Source: Sphingomonas sp. Leaf343
Lineage (GTDB): Bacteria > Pseudomonadota > Alphaproteobacteria > Sphingomonadales > Sphingomonadaceae
DNA: 64,000 bases
Direction: 5' to 3'
Assembly: GCF_001423765.1 (NCBI RefSeq)
Contig: NZ_LMPG01000012.1
Span: 1-64,000 of the forward strand
The notes beneath the pieces were generated by a model. It was not told where the DNA came from, searched no databases, and saw only the letters and a list, made by a program, of their open reading frames with translations. Shown here one piece after another: positions 41,875 through 49,454 of the stretch; the stretch's first letter is position 1, and the number at the start of each line of letters is the position of its first letter. The position numbers and the translations under genes were made by a program.

Positions 41875-42846
41875 ATGACCATCTATGATACGGCAGAGGC
41901 GGCGGTGGCCGCGATCGCGGGCGACCGTGCCACCCTTCGCATGGACGGCGCACGCGCCGGCGTCATCCTCGACGCGACCGGCCTCGACGCGCCCGAACGC
42001 GACGCGATGGAGGTCGCGCTCCGCACCGCGCTGACCGGCCGGCCGGGGATCGCCGAGGTTCGGGTCGTCGCCACCGCCGAACGCTCCGCCCGCGCGCTGA
42101 TCGCCGTCGCCAGCGGCAAGGGCGGGGTCGGCAAGTCGACCATCGCGGCCAACCTCGCCATCGCGCTGTCGCGCGCCGGTCGCCGCGTCGGGATGGTCGA
42201 CGCCGACATCTACGGCCCCTCGCAACCGCGCCTGCTGGGTGTCGAGGGCACCCGCCCCGAGGCGCTCGACAAGCAGCTCATCCCCGTCCTCACCCCCTAC
42301 GGCGTTCCCCTGCTGTCGATGGGCCAGCTCGTCGAACCCGGCCGCGCGATCGCGTGGCGCGGGCCGATGGCGGCGGGGGCGCTGGGGCAGCTGGTGGAGG
42401 GCGCGTGGGGTCGCGCCGATACGCTCGTCCTCGACCTGCCGCCCGGCACCGGCGACGTGCAGTTGACGATGGTCCAGAAATACCGCCCCGCCGGCGCGGT
42501 GATCGTGTCGACGCCACAGGACCTGTCGCTGATCGACGCCACCCGCGCGATCGACCTGTTTCAGAAGGCGGGCATCCCGATCATCGGCCTGATCGAGAAC
42601 ATGGCCGGCTATATCTGCCCGCACTGCCACGAGATTTCCGACCCGTTCGGCCTCGGCGGCGCGGAGGCGGCGGCACTCGATCTCGGCATCCCGTTCCTCG
42701 GCCGCATCCCCCTGACCGGATCGATCCGCGCCGCCAGCGATGCCGGTCGCCCGCCTGCTGCGGAAGCCGGGGACCATGTCTTCGCGCCCATCGCCGCGAC
42801 GGTGGACGCGTGGTTGCGGCAACCGCCAGCCGCCACGCCGCGTTGA
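41875..42846 (+). CDS. apbC: Mrp/ApbC-family iron-sulfur carrier ATPase
   Basis: A 323-residue Mrp/NBP35 protein. A short N-terminal MIP18/DUF59-like segment precedes the deviant Walker A ASGKGGVGKST near residue 80, DADIYGPS, LPPGTGDVQ, and the CPHC pair (GYICPHCHEIS) that binds the bridging 4Fe-4S cluster. It assembles or carries Fe-S clusters. The gene is divergent from hflK with 73 bases between, and 23 bases upstream of the CoA-binding protein gene. Confidence 0.92.
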   Translation: MTIYDTAEAAVAAIAGDRATLRMDGARAGVILDATGLDAPERDAMEVALRTALTGRPGIAEVRVVATAERSARALIAVASGKGGVGKSTIAANLAIALSRAGRRVGMVDADIYGPSQPRLLGVEGTRPEALDKQLIPVLTPYGVPLLSMGQLVEPGRAIAWRGPMAAGALGQLVEGAWGRADTLVLDLPPGTGDVQLTMVQKYRPAGAVIVSTPQDLSLIDATRAIDLFQKAGIPIIGLIENMAGYICPHCHEISDPFGLGGAEAAALDLGIPFLGRIPLTGSIRAASDAGRPPAAEAGDHVFAPIAATVDAWLRQPPAATPR

Positions 42847-42869
42847 GCGCGCAGCACAGGAGTTCCGAC

Positions 42870-43298
42870 ATGCCGCTCACCACCGATGCCGAGATCAGGG
42901 ACCTGCTCGAATCGGCCCGTACGATTGCCCTCGTCGGCGCGTCGGATCGCCCCAACCGGCCGTCCTACGGCGTCATGGCCGCACTCCAGCGCCACGGATA
43001 TCGCGTCATCCCGGTCAATCCGCAGATTACCGGCGAGCATGTCCATGGCGAGTTCGTCTTCCGCGACCTCGCGCAGCTTGGCGACCCGATCGACATCGTC
43101 GACATCTTCCGCAATTCGGACGCCGCCGCCGAAGTCGTCGATCAGGCCATCGCCGTCGGTGCGAAGGCGGTGTGGATGCAGCTCGGCGTCGTCAATCAGG
43201 CCGCTGCCGCCCGCGCCGAAGCCGCCGGGCTGAAGGTGGTGATGGACCGCTGCCCCGCGATCGACATCCCCCGGCTGGGCGTCGCGCGCCCCGCCTGA
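42870..43298 (+). CDS. CoA-binding domain protein (YccU-like)
   Basis: A 142-residue Rossmann-like protein. It begins TDAEIRDLLESARTIALVGA, has SDRPNRPSYGVMAALQRHGY, VIPVNPQ and AVWMQLGVVNQAAAARAEAAGL with a catalytic-looking cysteine in VMDRCPAIDIPR. This fits the CoA_binding_2 family. The function is unknown. It follows apbC closely (aggag 5 bases before ATG), so both are probably transcribed together. Confidence 0.87.
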   Translation: MPLTTDAEIRDLLESARTIALVGASDRPNRPSYGVMAALQRHGYRVIPVNPQITGEHVHGEFVFRDLAQLGDPIDIVDIFRNSDAAAEVVDQAIAVGAKAVWMQLGVVNQAAAARAEAAGLKVVMDRCPAIDIPRLGVARPA

Positions 43299-43369
43299 CG
43301 CTCTAACCTGACGCTTTACGGAACGCATCCGAACGGGCAGGCTCCCCGCTTCCGACCGGAGCGCACCCG

Positions 43370-43894
43370 ATGAGTCTCGCCGCGATCATCCTCTCGCTTC
43401 AGGCGACTGCACCCGCGGCGGCGCCCGAACGCTTCTCGATCCTCGCTCCCGTCCCGACGGAGGCGTGCAAGCGCCAGCCGCTGCCGACCCCCGAAGAGGT
43501 CGTGGTCTGCGCCACCGTCACCCCGACCCAGCGTCTGCCCCTGCCCGCGGAACGCGGCCCGCCCGACCGGCCGACCCCGATCAACCCCTATCTGCGTCCA
43601 GACGTCGCGATGAACGCCGCCGCCGCCCCCTGCGCCACCGTTCAGGGCGGCTGCCAGACCGGCGTCGACATGATCGGCGGCGGCGTCGCTGCGGTCCGGC
43701 TGCTCGGCAAGCTCATCGACCCGAACAGCTGCTGCGACGAACCGGGTCAGGCCACCAATCCCGTCGGCCTCGTCCGCGACATCGCCGGCAGCCTCAAGGG
43801 CAAGAAGAAGACCGACAAATCCAACCGCGTCGCCATCCCCCTCGAAGACCCGCCGGTGCCGCGGGTCAGCGGAACGGTTCCGGCGACGCCCTGA
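43370..43894 (+). CDS. proline- and cysteine-containing exported protein
   Basis: A 174-residue protein. The start MSLAAIILSLQATAPAAAPE looks like a signal peptide. The rest is proline-rich with six cysteines (EACKRQ, VVCATV, APCATV, GGCQTG, SCCDE) that probably form disulfides, and GVDMIGGGVAAVRLLGKLID near the middle. No family was recognised. It ends 23 bases before the convergent homoserine dehydrogenase gene. Confidence 0.65.
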   Translation: MSLAAIILSLQATAPAAAPERFSILAPVPTEACKRQPLPTPEEVVVCATVTPTQRLPLPAERGPPDRPTPINPYLRPDVAMNAAAAPCATVQGGCQTGVDMIGGGVAAVRLLGKLIDPNSCCDEPGQATNPVGLVRDIAGSLKGKKKTDKSNRVAIPLEDPPVPRVSGTVPATP

Positions 43895-43916
43895 ATCACG
43901 TCTGCTCTGCTTCGCC

Positions 43917-45206
43917 CTAGCCCAGAATATGCATCCACAACGGCGCACCGGCCACGCTGGGCGATCCGCGCAGCCGCTCCAGCGCCTGCGCCACGCTCCG
44001 CTCCGGTCCCTCGTGCGTGACGATCGCGACCAGCACATGGCCCTCCGCGGTCGCGCCGCGCTGGATCAGGCTCTCGATCGACACGCCCGCATCCCGCATC
44101 GCCGCCGCGATCTCGGCCAGCACGCCGACGCGGTCCTCGACCAGAAAGCGCAGATACGCACGCCCGCGTCGCTCGCCCGCATCGGCGACGTCGGCCGCCA
44201 CCAGCGATGCCGCCGGCATCGCGAACGGCGGGCCATATTCGCCGCGCGCGATATCGATCAGGTCGGCGACCACCGCGCTCGCGGTCGGTCCCTCGCCGGC
44301 CCCCGCACCCTGAAACAGCAGGCGGCCGACGAAATTGCCCTCCGCCACGACCGCGTTGGTCGATCCGGTGACGTGCGCCAGCGGGTGATCGATCGGCACC
44401 AGATGCGGATGCACGCGCTGGAACAGCCCCGCCTTGCCCGCCTCCGCCAGCCCGACCAGCCGCACGCGATAGCCCAGCGCCGCCGCCTCCGCGATATCCG
44501 CACCCAGCACGTGCCGGATGCCAGTCGCCGCGACATGGTCGAACGCCGGCTGCGTCCCGAATGCCAGACTGGCGAGGATCGACAATTTGTGCGCGGCGTC
44601 GATGCCGTCGATGTCGAATGTCGGGTCCGCCTCGGCGAAGCCCAGCGCCTGCGCCTCCGCCAGCACCTCCGCGAAATCGCGACCCTCGGCTTCCATCTTC
44701 GACAGGATGAAATTGCAGGTGCCGTTCAGGATCCCGTAGACGCGACCGATCTCGTTCGCCGCCGCACCCTCGCGCAGGCCCTTGATGACCGGGATGCCGC
44801 CGGCCACCGCCGCCTCGAACTTCAGCGCCGCGCCCGCCGCTTCCGCCGCCTGCGCCAGTTCCAGCCCGTGATGCGCCAGCATCGCCTTGTTGGCGGTCAC
44901 GATATGCCGCCCCTTCGCCAGCGTCGCGCGCGCCAGCGTCAGCGCCGGCCCGTCCGATCCGCCGATCAGCTCCACCACCGCGTCGACATCCGCCTGCTGC
45001 GCCAGCGCGCTGGTGTCGTCGACCCACCGGAAGCGGGACAGGTCGATTCCGCGATCCTTGCTGCGATCGCGCGCGGACACCGCGACGACTTCGATCGGCC
45101 GCCCGGCGCGGCGCATAATCAGGTCGCGATTGGCGTCCAGCAGCTTGACGACCCCGCCACCCACCGTCCCCAGCCCGGCCAATGCCACCCGCAACGCGTC
45201 CGCCAT
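43917..45206 (-). CDS. hom: homoserine dehydrogenase
   Basis: A 429-residue enzyme. It starts LRVALAGLGTVGGGVVKLL (NAD(P)-binding loop), has the lysine in VTANKAML, LNGTCNFILSKMEAEG, and FAEADPTFDIDGIDAAHKLS with the catalytic acidic residues. A C-terminal ACT domain (LRFLVEDRVGVLAEIAAAMRD) can bind threonine for feedback inhibition. It converts aspartate semialdehyde to homoserine for threonine and methionine synthesis. ATG 45206 gives a normal N-terminus. Confidence 0.95.
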   Translation of the reverse strand: MADALRVALAGLGTVGGGVVKLLDANRDLIMRRAGRPIEVVAVSARDRSKDRGIDLSRFRWVDDTSALAQQADVDAVVELIGGSDGPALTLARATLAKGRHIVTANKAMLAHHGLELAQAAEAAGAALKFEAAVAGGIPVIKGLREGAAANEIGRVYGILNGTCNFILSKMEAEGRDFAEVLAEAQALGFAEADPTFDIDGIDAAHKLSILASLAFGTQPAFDHVAATGIRHVLGADIAEAAALGYRVRLVGLAEAGKAGLFQRVHPHLVPIDHPLAHVTGSTNAVVAEGNFVGRLLFQGAGAGEGPTASAVVADLIDIARGEYGPPFAMPAASLVAADVADAGERRGRAYLRFLVEDRVGVLAEIAAAMRDAGVSIESLIQRGATAEGHVLVAIVTHEGPERSVAQALERLRGSPSVAGAPLWMHILG

Positions 45207-45692
45207 GTCGTTCCCCTTGAATCGCCGCCGCGCCTAAAGCGTCGGGGGGAAAGTGTCGAGGAGCGTGCGTGGCGTACCCCCATTCCTCCCCTGCAAGGGG
45301 AGGTGGCAGCCCGCAGGGCTGACGGAGGGGTGACACGGCCAGCGTTGACACCCCTCCGGCGGTGCGCGCCACCTCCCCTTGCAGGGGAGGAACATCTGAA
45401 ACCCTACGAACGCAAAGCGACACCACACCGGATTTGACGGTCCTACACGCACGCGACATGATATTCCCCCGTCCAGGTCACTCGGCGGTCACGTCGCACT
45501 TACCCCCAGCCGTAGACGCCATACGAACGCGAAGGTCACTCTCCTGCCCCACCCCGCCCGATCCGAAGACCGCGTCTACGCCGCTCCATGCAACGTGGAG
45601 CCACCCTCCGGTCGCCTCCACGTCCTCCACTTCGGCCTGAGCGGACACCCCGTGAACGCCTCCACTTCGCCCTCGATCCCGACAGGACAGGC
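45207..45692. other. 486-base divergent region between hom and the OPT gene
   Basis: It contains the gene-less element at 45285-45390. A motif at 45610-45635 (cctccacgtcctccacttcgg) resembles, with few differences, the reverse complement of 2013-2040 upstream of liuD. Otherwise I see no gene; the open reading frame upstream of the OPT start is not conserved in appearance. Confidence 0.5.
45285..45390. mobile_element. gene-less (MITE-like) relative of the DUF559 cassette, copy 2
   Basis: A 106-base element. The left arm is cctcccctgcaaggggagg followed by cagcccgcagggctg and ggagggg; the right arm is cccctcc, ggcggtgcgcgcc, and cctccccttgcaggggagg. The outer palindromes are nearly identical and inverted, and no gene lies between the arms. 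The arms match those of 4730-4812 and, in plan, DUF559 cassette 1. Confidence 0.7.
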
Positions 45693-47666
45693 ATGACCCA
45701 CACCGCCGCAACCGGCTCCCCCCCGGCGACACCGATGCGCGAACTCACCGTTCGCGGCATCGCGCTCGGCGGCATCATCACGCTGCTGTTCACCGCCGCG
45801 AACGTGTATCTCGGGCTGAAAGTCGGGCTGACCTTCGCCACCTCGATCCCCGCCGCGGTGATCTCGATGGCGATCCTGCGCTATCTGCCCGGCGCGACCA
45901 TTCTCGAAAACAACATCGTCCAGACCGTCGCGTCGGCGGCGGGCACGCTGGCGGCGATCATCTTCGTCCTGCCCGGCCTCGTCATGATCGGCTGGTGGCA
46001 AGGCTTTCCCTATCTGACGACGGCGGCGATCACCGCGTTCGGGGGCATTCTCGGCGTCATGTTCTCCGTGCCGCTGCGCCGCGCCCTCGTCCTCGATACG
46101 CCTCTCCCCTATCCCGAGGGCCGCGCCGCCGCCGAGGTGCTCAAGGTCGGCGCCGGAAGCCGCGAAGGTGCCGCCGAAAGCGCCCGCGGCCTGTGGGTGA
46201 TCGTGTGGAGCGCGCTCGTCTCCGCGGGCTTCGCGATCCTGACCCAGACCCGCCTCGTCGCCGCCGAGGCCGCCCTGTGGTTCCGCGCCGGCAGCGGCGC
46301 GACCGGCATCGCCGGCGGTCTGTCGTTCGCGCTGATCGGCGCCGGCCATCTCGTCGGCCTGTCGGTCGGCCTCGCCATGTTCGTCGGCATCATCGTCGGC
46401 TGGTGGATCGTCCTGCCGATCCTCACCGCCGCCGCGCCGATGCCCGCCGCCGATGTCGCGACCTGGGCCGGCACCGTGTTCCGCAGCGACGTGCGCTTCT
46501 TCGGCGCGGGCGTGATCGGCGTCGCCGCGATCTGGACGCTGGCGAAGATCATCGGCCCGGTCGTGGGCGGCGTCCGCTCCGCCCTCGCCGCGTCGCAGGC
46601 CAAGCGCGGCGGCGCGATCGTCGACGTGACGGAACGCGACCTGCCGATCGGCCTCGTCTTCCTCGTCTCGATCGGCATGCTGGTGCCGATCGGCATCCTG
46701 CTCTGGACGGTCATCGCCGGCGGACCGCTCGCCGGCTCGGCGGTGCCGCTGATCGCCGGCGCGCTGGTGTTCGTGCTGGTCATCGGCCTCGTGATCGCCG
46801 CCGTCTGCGGTTACATGGCGGGCCTGATCGGCGCGTCGAACAGCCCGGTGTCCGGCATCGGCATCCTGTCGGTCCTCGCCGCCAGCCTGATGCTCGTCGG
46901 CCTGTTCGGGCGCGGCACGCCGCCCGAAACCACGCAGGCGCTGGTTGCCTATGCGCTGATCGTCACCGGCATCGTCTTCGGCGTCGCGACCATCTCCAAC
47001 GACAATCTTCAGGACCTGAAGACCGGCCAGCTCGTCGGCGCGACCCCGTGGAAGCAGCAGGTGGCGCTGGTCTTCGGCGTCATCTTCGGATCGATCGTCG
47101 TGCCGCCGGTGCTGAACCTGCTCGGCAGCACGCTCGGCTTCGTCGGCGCGCCCGGGGCCGGCCCGAACGCGCTCGCCGCCCCCCAGGCCGCGCTGATCTC
47201 CGCGCTCGCGAAGGGTGTGCTGGGCGGCGATCTCAACTGGGCGATGATCGGCTGGGGCGCGCTGGCAGGCGCGATCATGGTCGGGGTCGACGAACTGCTC
47301 GGCCGCGCCGGCCGCCTGCGCCTGCCCCCGCTCGGCATCGGCCTCGGCGTCTACCTGCCGATGACGGTGACGTTGCCGGTGGTGCTCGGCGCGGTGATCG
47401 GCGCGATCTACGACCGCTGGGCGAAGCGGCAGCGCGATCCTGAGGCGGCGGAGCGGTTCGGCGTCCTCGCCGCGACGGGCATGATCGTCGGCGAAAGCCT
47501 GTGGGGCGTGGCCTTTGCCGGCCTCGTCTACGCGACCAACTCGGATGCCCCGCTGGCGATCGTCGGGGCGGCATGGGAGCCCGTCGCCCTGATCGGCGGC
47601 ACGATCCTGTTCCTCGCGCTCGTCGCCCTCCTCTACCGCTACGCGCGGCGGGTGGCGGCGGCGTAG
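45693..47666 (+). CDS. OPT-family oligopeptide/metal-chelate transporter
   Basis: A 657-residue polytopic protein with roughly 15-16 hydrophobic segments. The start ELTVRGIALGGIITLLFTAA with NVYLGLKVG is the opening motif of the bacterial OPT family, and GIGILSVLAASLM and NDNLQDLKTGQLVGATPWKQ are also typical. It should import small peptides or siderophore/metal complexes by proton symport. ATG 45693 has ggacaggc upstream; the longer open frame to 45588 is not conserved in appearance. Confidence 0.92.
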   Translation: MTHTAATGSPPATPMRELTVRGIALGGIITLLFTAANVYLGLKVGLTFATSIPAAVISMAILRYLPGATILENNIVQTVASAAGTLAAIIFVLPGLVMIGWWQGFPYLTTAAITAFGGILGVMFSVPLRRALVLDTPLPYPEGRAAAEVLKVGAGSREGAAESARGLWVIVWSALVSAGFAILTQTRLVAAEAALWFRAGSGATGIAGGLSFALIGAGHLVGLSVGLAMFVGIIVGWWIVLPILTAAAPMPAADVATWAGTVFRSDVRFFGAGVIGVAAIWTLAKIIGPVVGGVRSALAASQAKRGGAIVDVTERDLPIGLVFLVSIGMLVPIGILLWTVIAGGPLAGSAVPLIAGALVFVLVIGLVIAAVCGYMAGLIGASNSPVSGIGILSVLAASLMLVGLFGRGTPPETTQALVAYALIVTGIVFGVATISNDNLQDLKTGQLVGATPWKQQVALVFGVIFGSIVVPPVLNLLGSTLGFVGAPGAGPNALAAPQAALISALAKGVLGGDLNWAMIGWGALAGAIMVGVDELLGRAGRLRLPPLGIGLGVYLPMTVTLPVVLGAVIGAIYDRWAKRQRDPEAAERFGVLAATGMIVGESLWGVAFAGLVYATNSDAPLAIVGAAWEPVALIGGTILFLALVALLYRYARRVAAA

Positions 47667-47670
47667 AGCG

Positions 47671-48105
47671 TCACCGCTCGCAGCGTTTGCCGGTTTCCTT
47701 GCACAATTGCGCCGCGACCGTCTTCTTCAGGTCCATCTCGCCCAGCGTCTGCATCGCCTGCACGATCGCGGCGGGTTCGGTCTGGCGGAGACGTTTCGTC
47801 TCCGGCATCTCGGCGTTGCGCACCAGCACGCGCAGATCGGCGACCGTCAGCTTCGCGGCATAGGCATGGCCCAGCGCATCGATCAGCTTCGCCCGCCCCC
47901 GTGCCCCTTCCGCATGGCCGATCGCGAACAACCGCTCGCGCTCGGCCGGCGTCAGGTCCGGCTTCTCGCCCGCGAGTTCGGTCAGGTCCGTCTCGACCAG
48001 CATCGGGATCATCGTCGCCAGTCCACCCGCCGCCGCCAGCCGCCGCCCGAGCGTTTCCGCCTCCACCGACGGCACCGCGACCTGCAACAGCAACGCCAGC
48101 AGCAT
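47671..48105 (-). CDS. DUF2059-domain exported protein
   Basis: A 144-residue protein with a short hydrophobic N-terminus (MLLALLLQVAVPSVEA). It contains KLTVADLRVLVRNAEMPETK and an end with VAAQLCKETGKRCE, with the length and helical pattern of DUF2059 proteins. The function is unknown. Its ATG overlaps the stop of the GH130 gene (TGATG), so it is translationally coupled to the glycan genes. Confidence 0.7.
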   Translation of the reverse strand: MLLALLLQVAVPSVEAETLGRRLAAAGGLATMIPMLVETDLTELAGEKPDLTPAERERLFAIGHAEGARGRAKLIDALGHAYAAKLTVADLRVLVRNAEMPETKRLRQTEPAAIVQAMQTLGEMDLKKTVAAQLCKETGKRCER

Positions 48106-49388
48106 CACATCCGCTCCAGCAGGTCCCCGATCGCCACGAACGCGAAGCCGATCGAACTGTCCGCGATCCCGTACGGCAGGAACAGCGTGTCGCCATGCCG
48201 GATCGCTCCGCACGAATAGACGACGTTCGGCACGTACCCCTCGCGGTCCTGATCCTTCGCCGCGAGCAACGGCTCGGACGTGCGGCCGATCACCCTGGAC
48301 GGATCGTTCTTGTCCAGCAGCACCGCGCCGATCGAATATTTCCGCATCGCGCCGACCCCGTGGGTCAGCAGCAGCCAGCCCTCGTCCAGCTCGATCGGCG
48401 GACCGCAATTGCCGATCTGCACCAGCTCCCACGGATATTCGGGCACGAGGATTTTCGCGCCATCTTCCCAATGGGTCAGGTCGTCCGACTTCAGCAGGAA
48501 CAGGTTTTCGCCGTCCGACCGGCCGATCATCATATACTGGCCATCGACCTTGCGCGGGAACAGCGCCATGCCCTTGTTCCGCGCCGCGCCGCCGGTCATC
48601 GGCACCAGATCGAACGCCCGGAAATCGCGTGTCCGCATCAGCTCCGACTGGATCTGCGAGCCGTTATAGGCGGTGTAGGTGCCGATCCACTCGAACGTGC
48701 CGTCCTCGTGCTGGAACCGCACGATGCGCAGATCCTCCAGCCCCTTCGACTGCGCCGCCGTGATCGGAAAGATGACCGTCCCCGACAATGTGGAGTCGCG
48801 GTGGCGGTACACCGTCACCGGCCCCTCGGGCATCTCCTCGCGATCGCTGCCGACGGCGTCGGTCGCGGTCGCGAACGGTGGCTCCGGCGCGAGTTGCAGT
48901 TCGTGCCGGTCGGTGATGATCCCCTCGCGGAACGCCACCGAGGAAATATGGCCCTCGCCCACCGCGCGCATCGACATCAGGATGCGCAAGCTACCCGGCG
49001 GCATCCCCGACTGGTCGAAATGCGGCACCGCGCTGGGGTTCATCAGCGCCGCGGCGGCATAGCTGTACTCATGACAGAAATACGCGCCGATCAGCTGCCG
49101 CTTCTCGTCGCCGATCTCGCTGCCGTCCAGACCGAGCATCTCCTCGATCTCGTCGTAGCGCGTCATGAACACGCGCCGTGTCTGCCAGTGCCGCGCCTCG
49201 AAGTCCTTGAGGACGACCTCCAGCTCCTCGCGCGCCTGGGCACCATCCATGCCCAGCACCTCGGCGACGAGCCGTTCGGTCCGGCTGGGGGCCGCGCCGT
49301 TGCCGCCGCTCCAGGCGATATGGAAAGGCCGCACCACCACGCGCGACGGATCGGCGTGCAGGCGCATTTCGTGAGTGAACAGGTTCAT
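48105..49388 (-). CDS. GH130-family glycoside phosphorylase/mannosidase
   Basis: A 427-residue enzyme of the GH130 five-bladed propeller type. Supporting motifs are SGTVIFPITAAQSKGLEDLR with the family's E-D-x-R signature, WIGTYTAYNG, KGMALFPRKVDGQYMMIGRS and GYVPNVVYSCGAI. GH130 enzymes phosphorolyse or hydrolyse beta-mannosides such as mannosyl-glucose or beta-1,2/1,4-mannooligosaccharides. The exact linkage is not known here. It lies 66 bases downstream of the GT4 fusion gene and is coupled to the DUF2059 gene, which suggests one glycan pathway. Confidence 0.87.
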   Translation of the reverse strand: MNLFTHEMRLHADPSRVVVRPFHIAWSGGNGAAPSRTERLVAEVLGMDGAQAREELEVVLKDFEARHWQTRRVFMTRYDEIEEMLGLDGSEIGDEKRQLIGAYFCHEYSYAAAALMNPSAVPHFDQSGMPPGSLRILMSMRAVGEGHISSVAFREGIITDRHELQLAPEPPFATATDAVGSDREEMPEGPVTVYRHRDSTLSGTVIFPITAAQSKGLEDLRIVRFQHEDGTFEWIGTYTAYNGSQIQSELMRTRDFRAFDLVPMTGGAARNKGMALFPRKVDGQYMMIGRSDGENLFLLKSDDLTHWEDGAKILVPEYPWELVQIGNCGPPIELDEGWLLLTHGVGAMRKYSIGAVLLDKNDPSRVIGRTSEPLLAAKDQDREGYVPNVVYSCGAIRHGDTLFLPYGIADSSIGFAFVAIGDLLERM

Positions 49389-49454
49389 GCGGTTCCGGAC
49401 CCTCGCTGCCGGCAGACGATGGTCACCACGCCGGCCGTTCCCGAAGGTCCGGCC

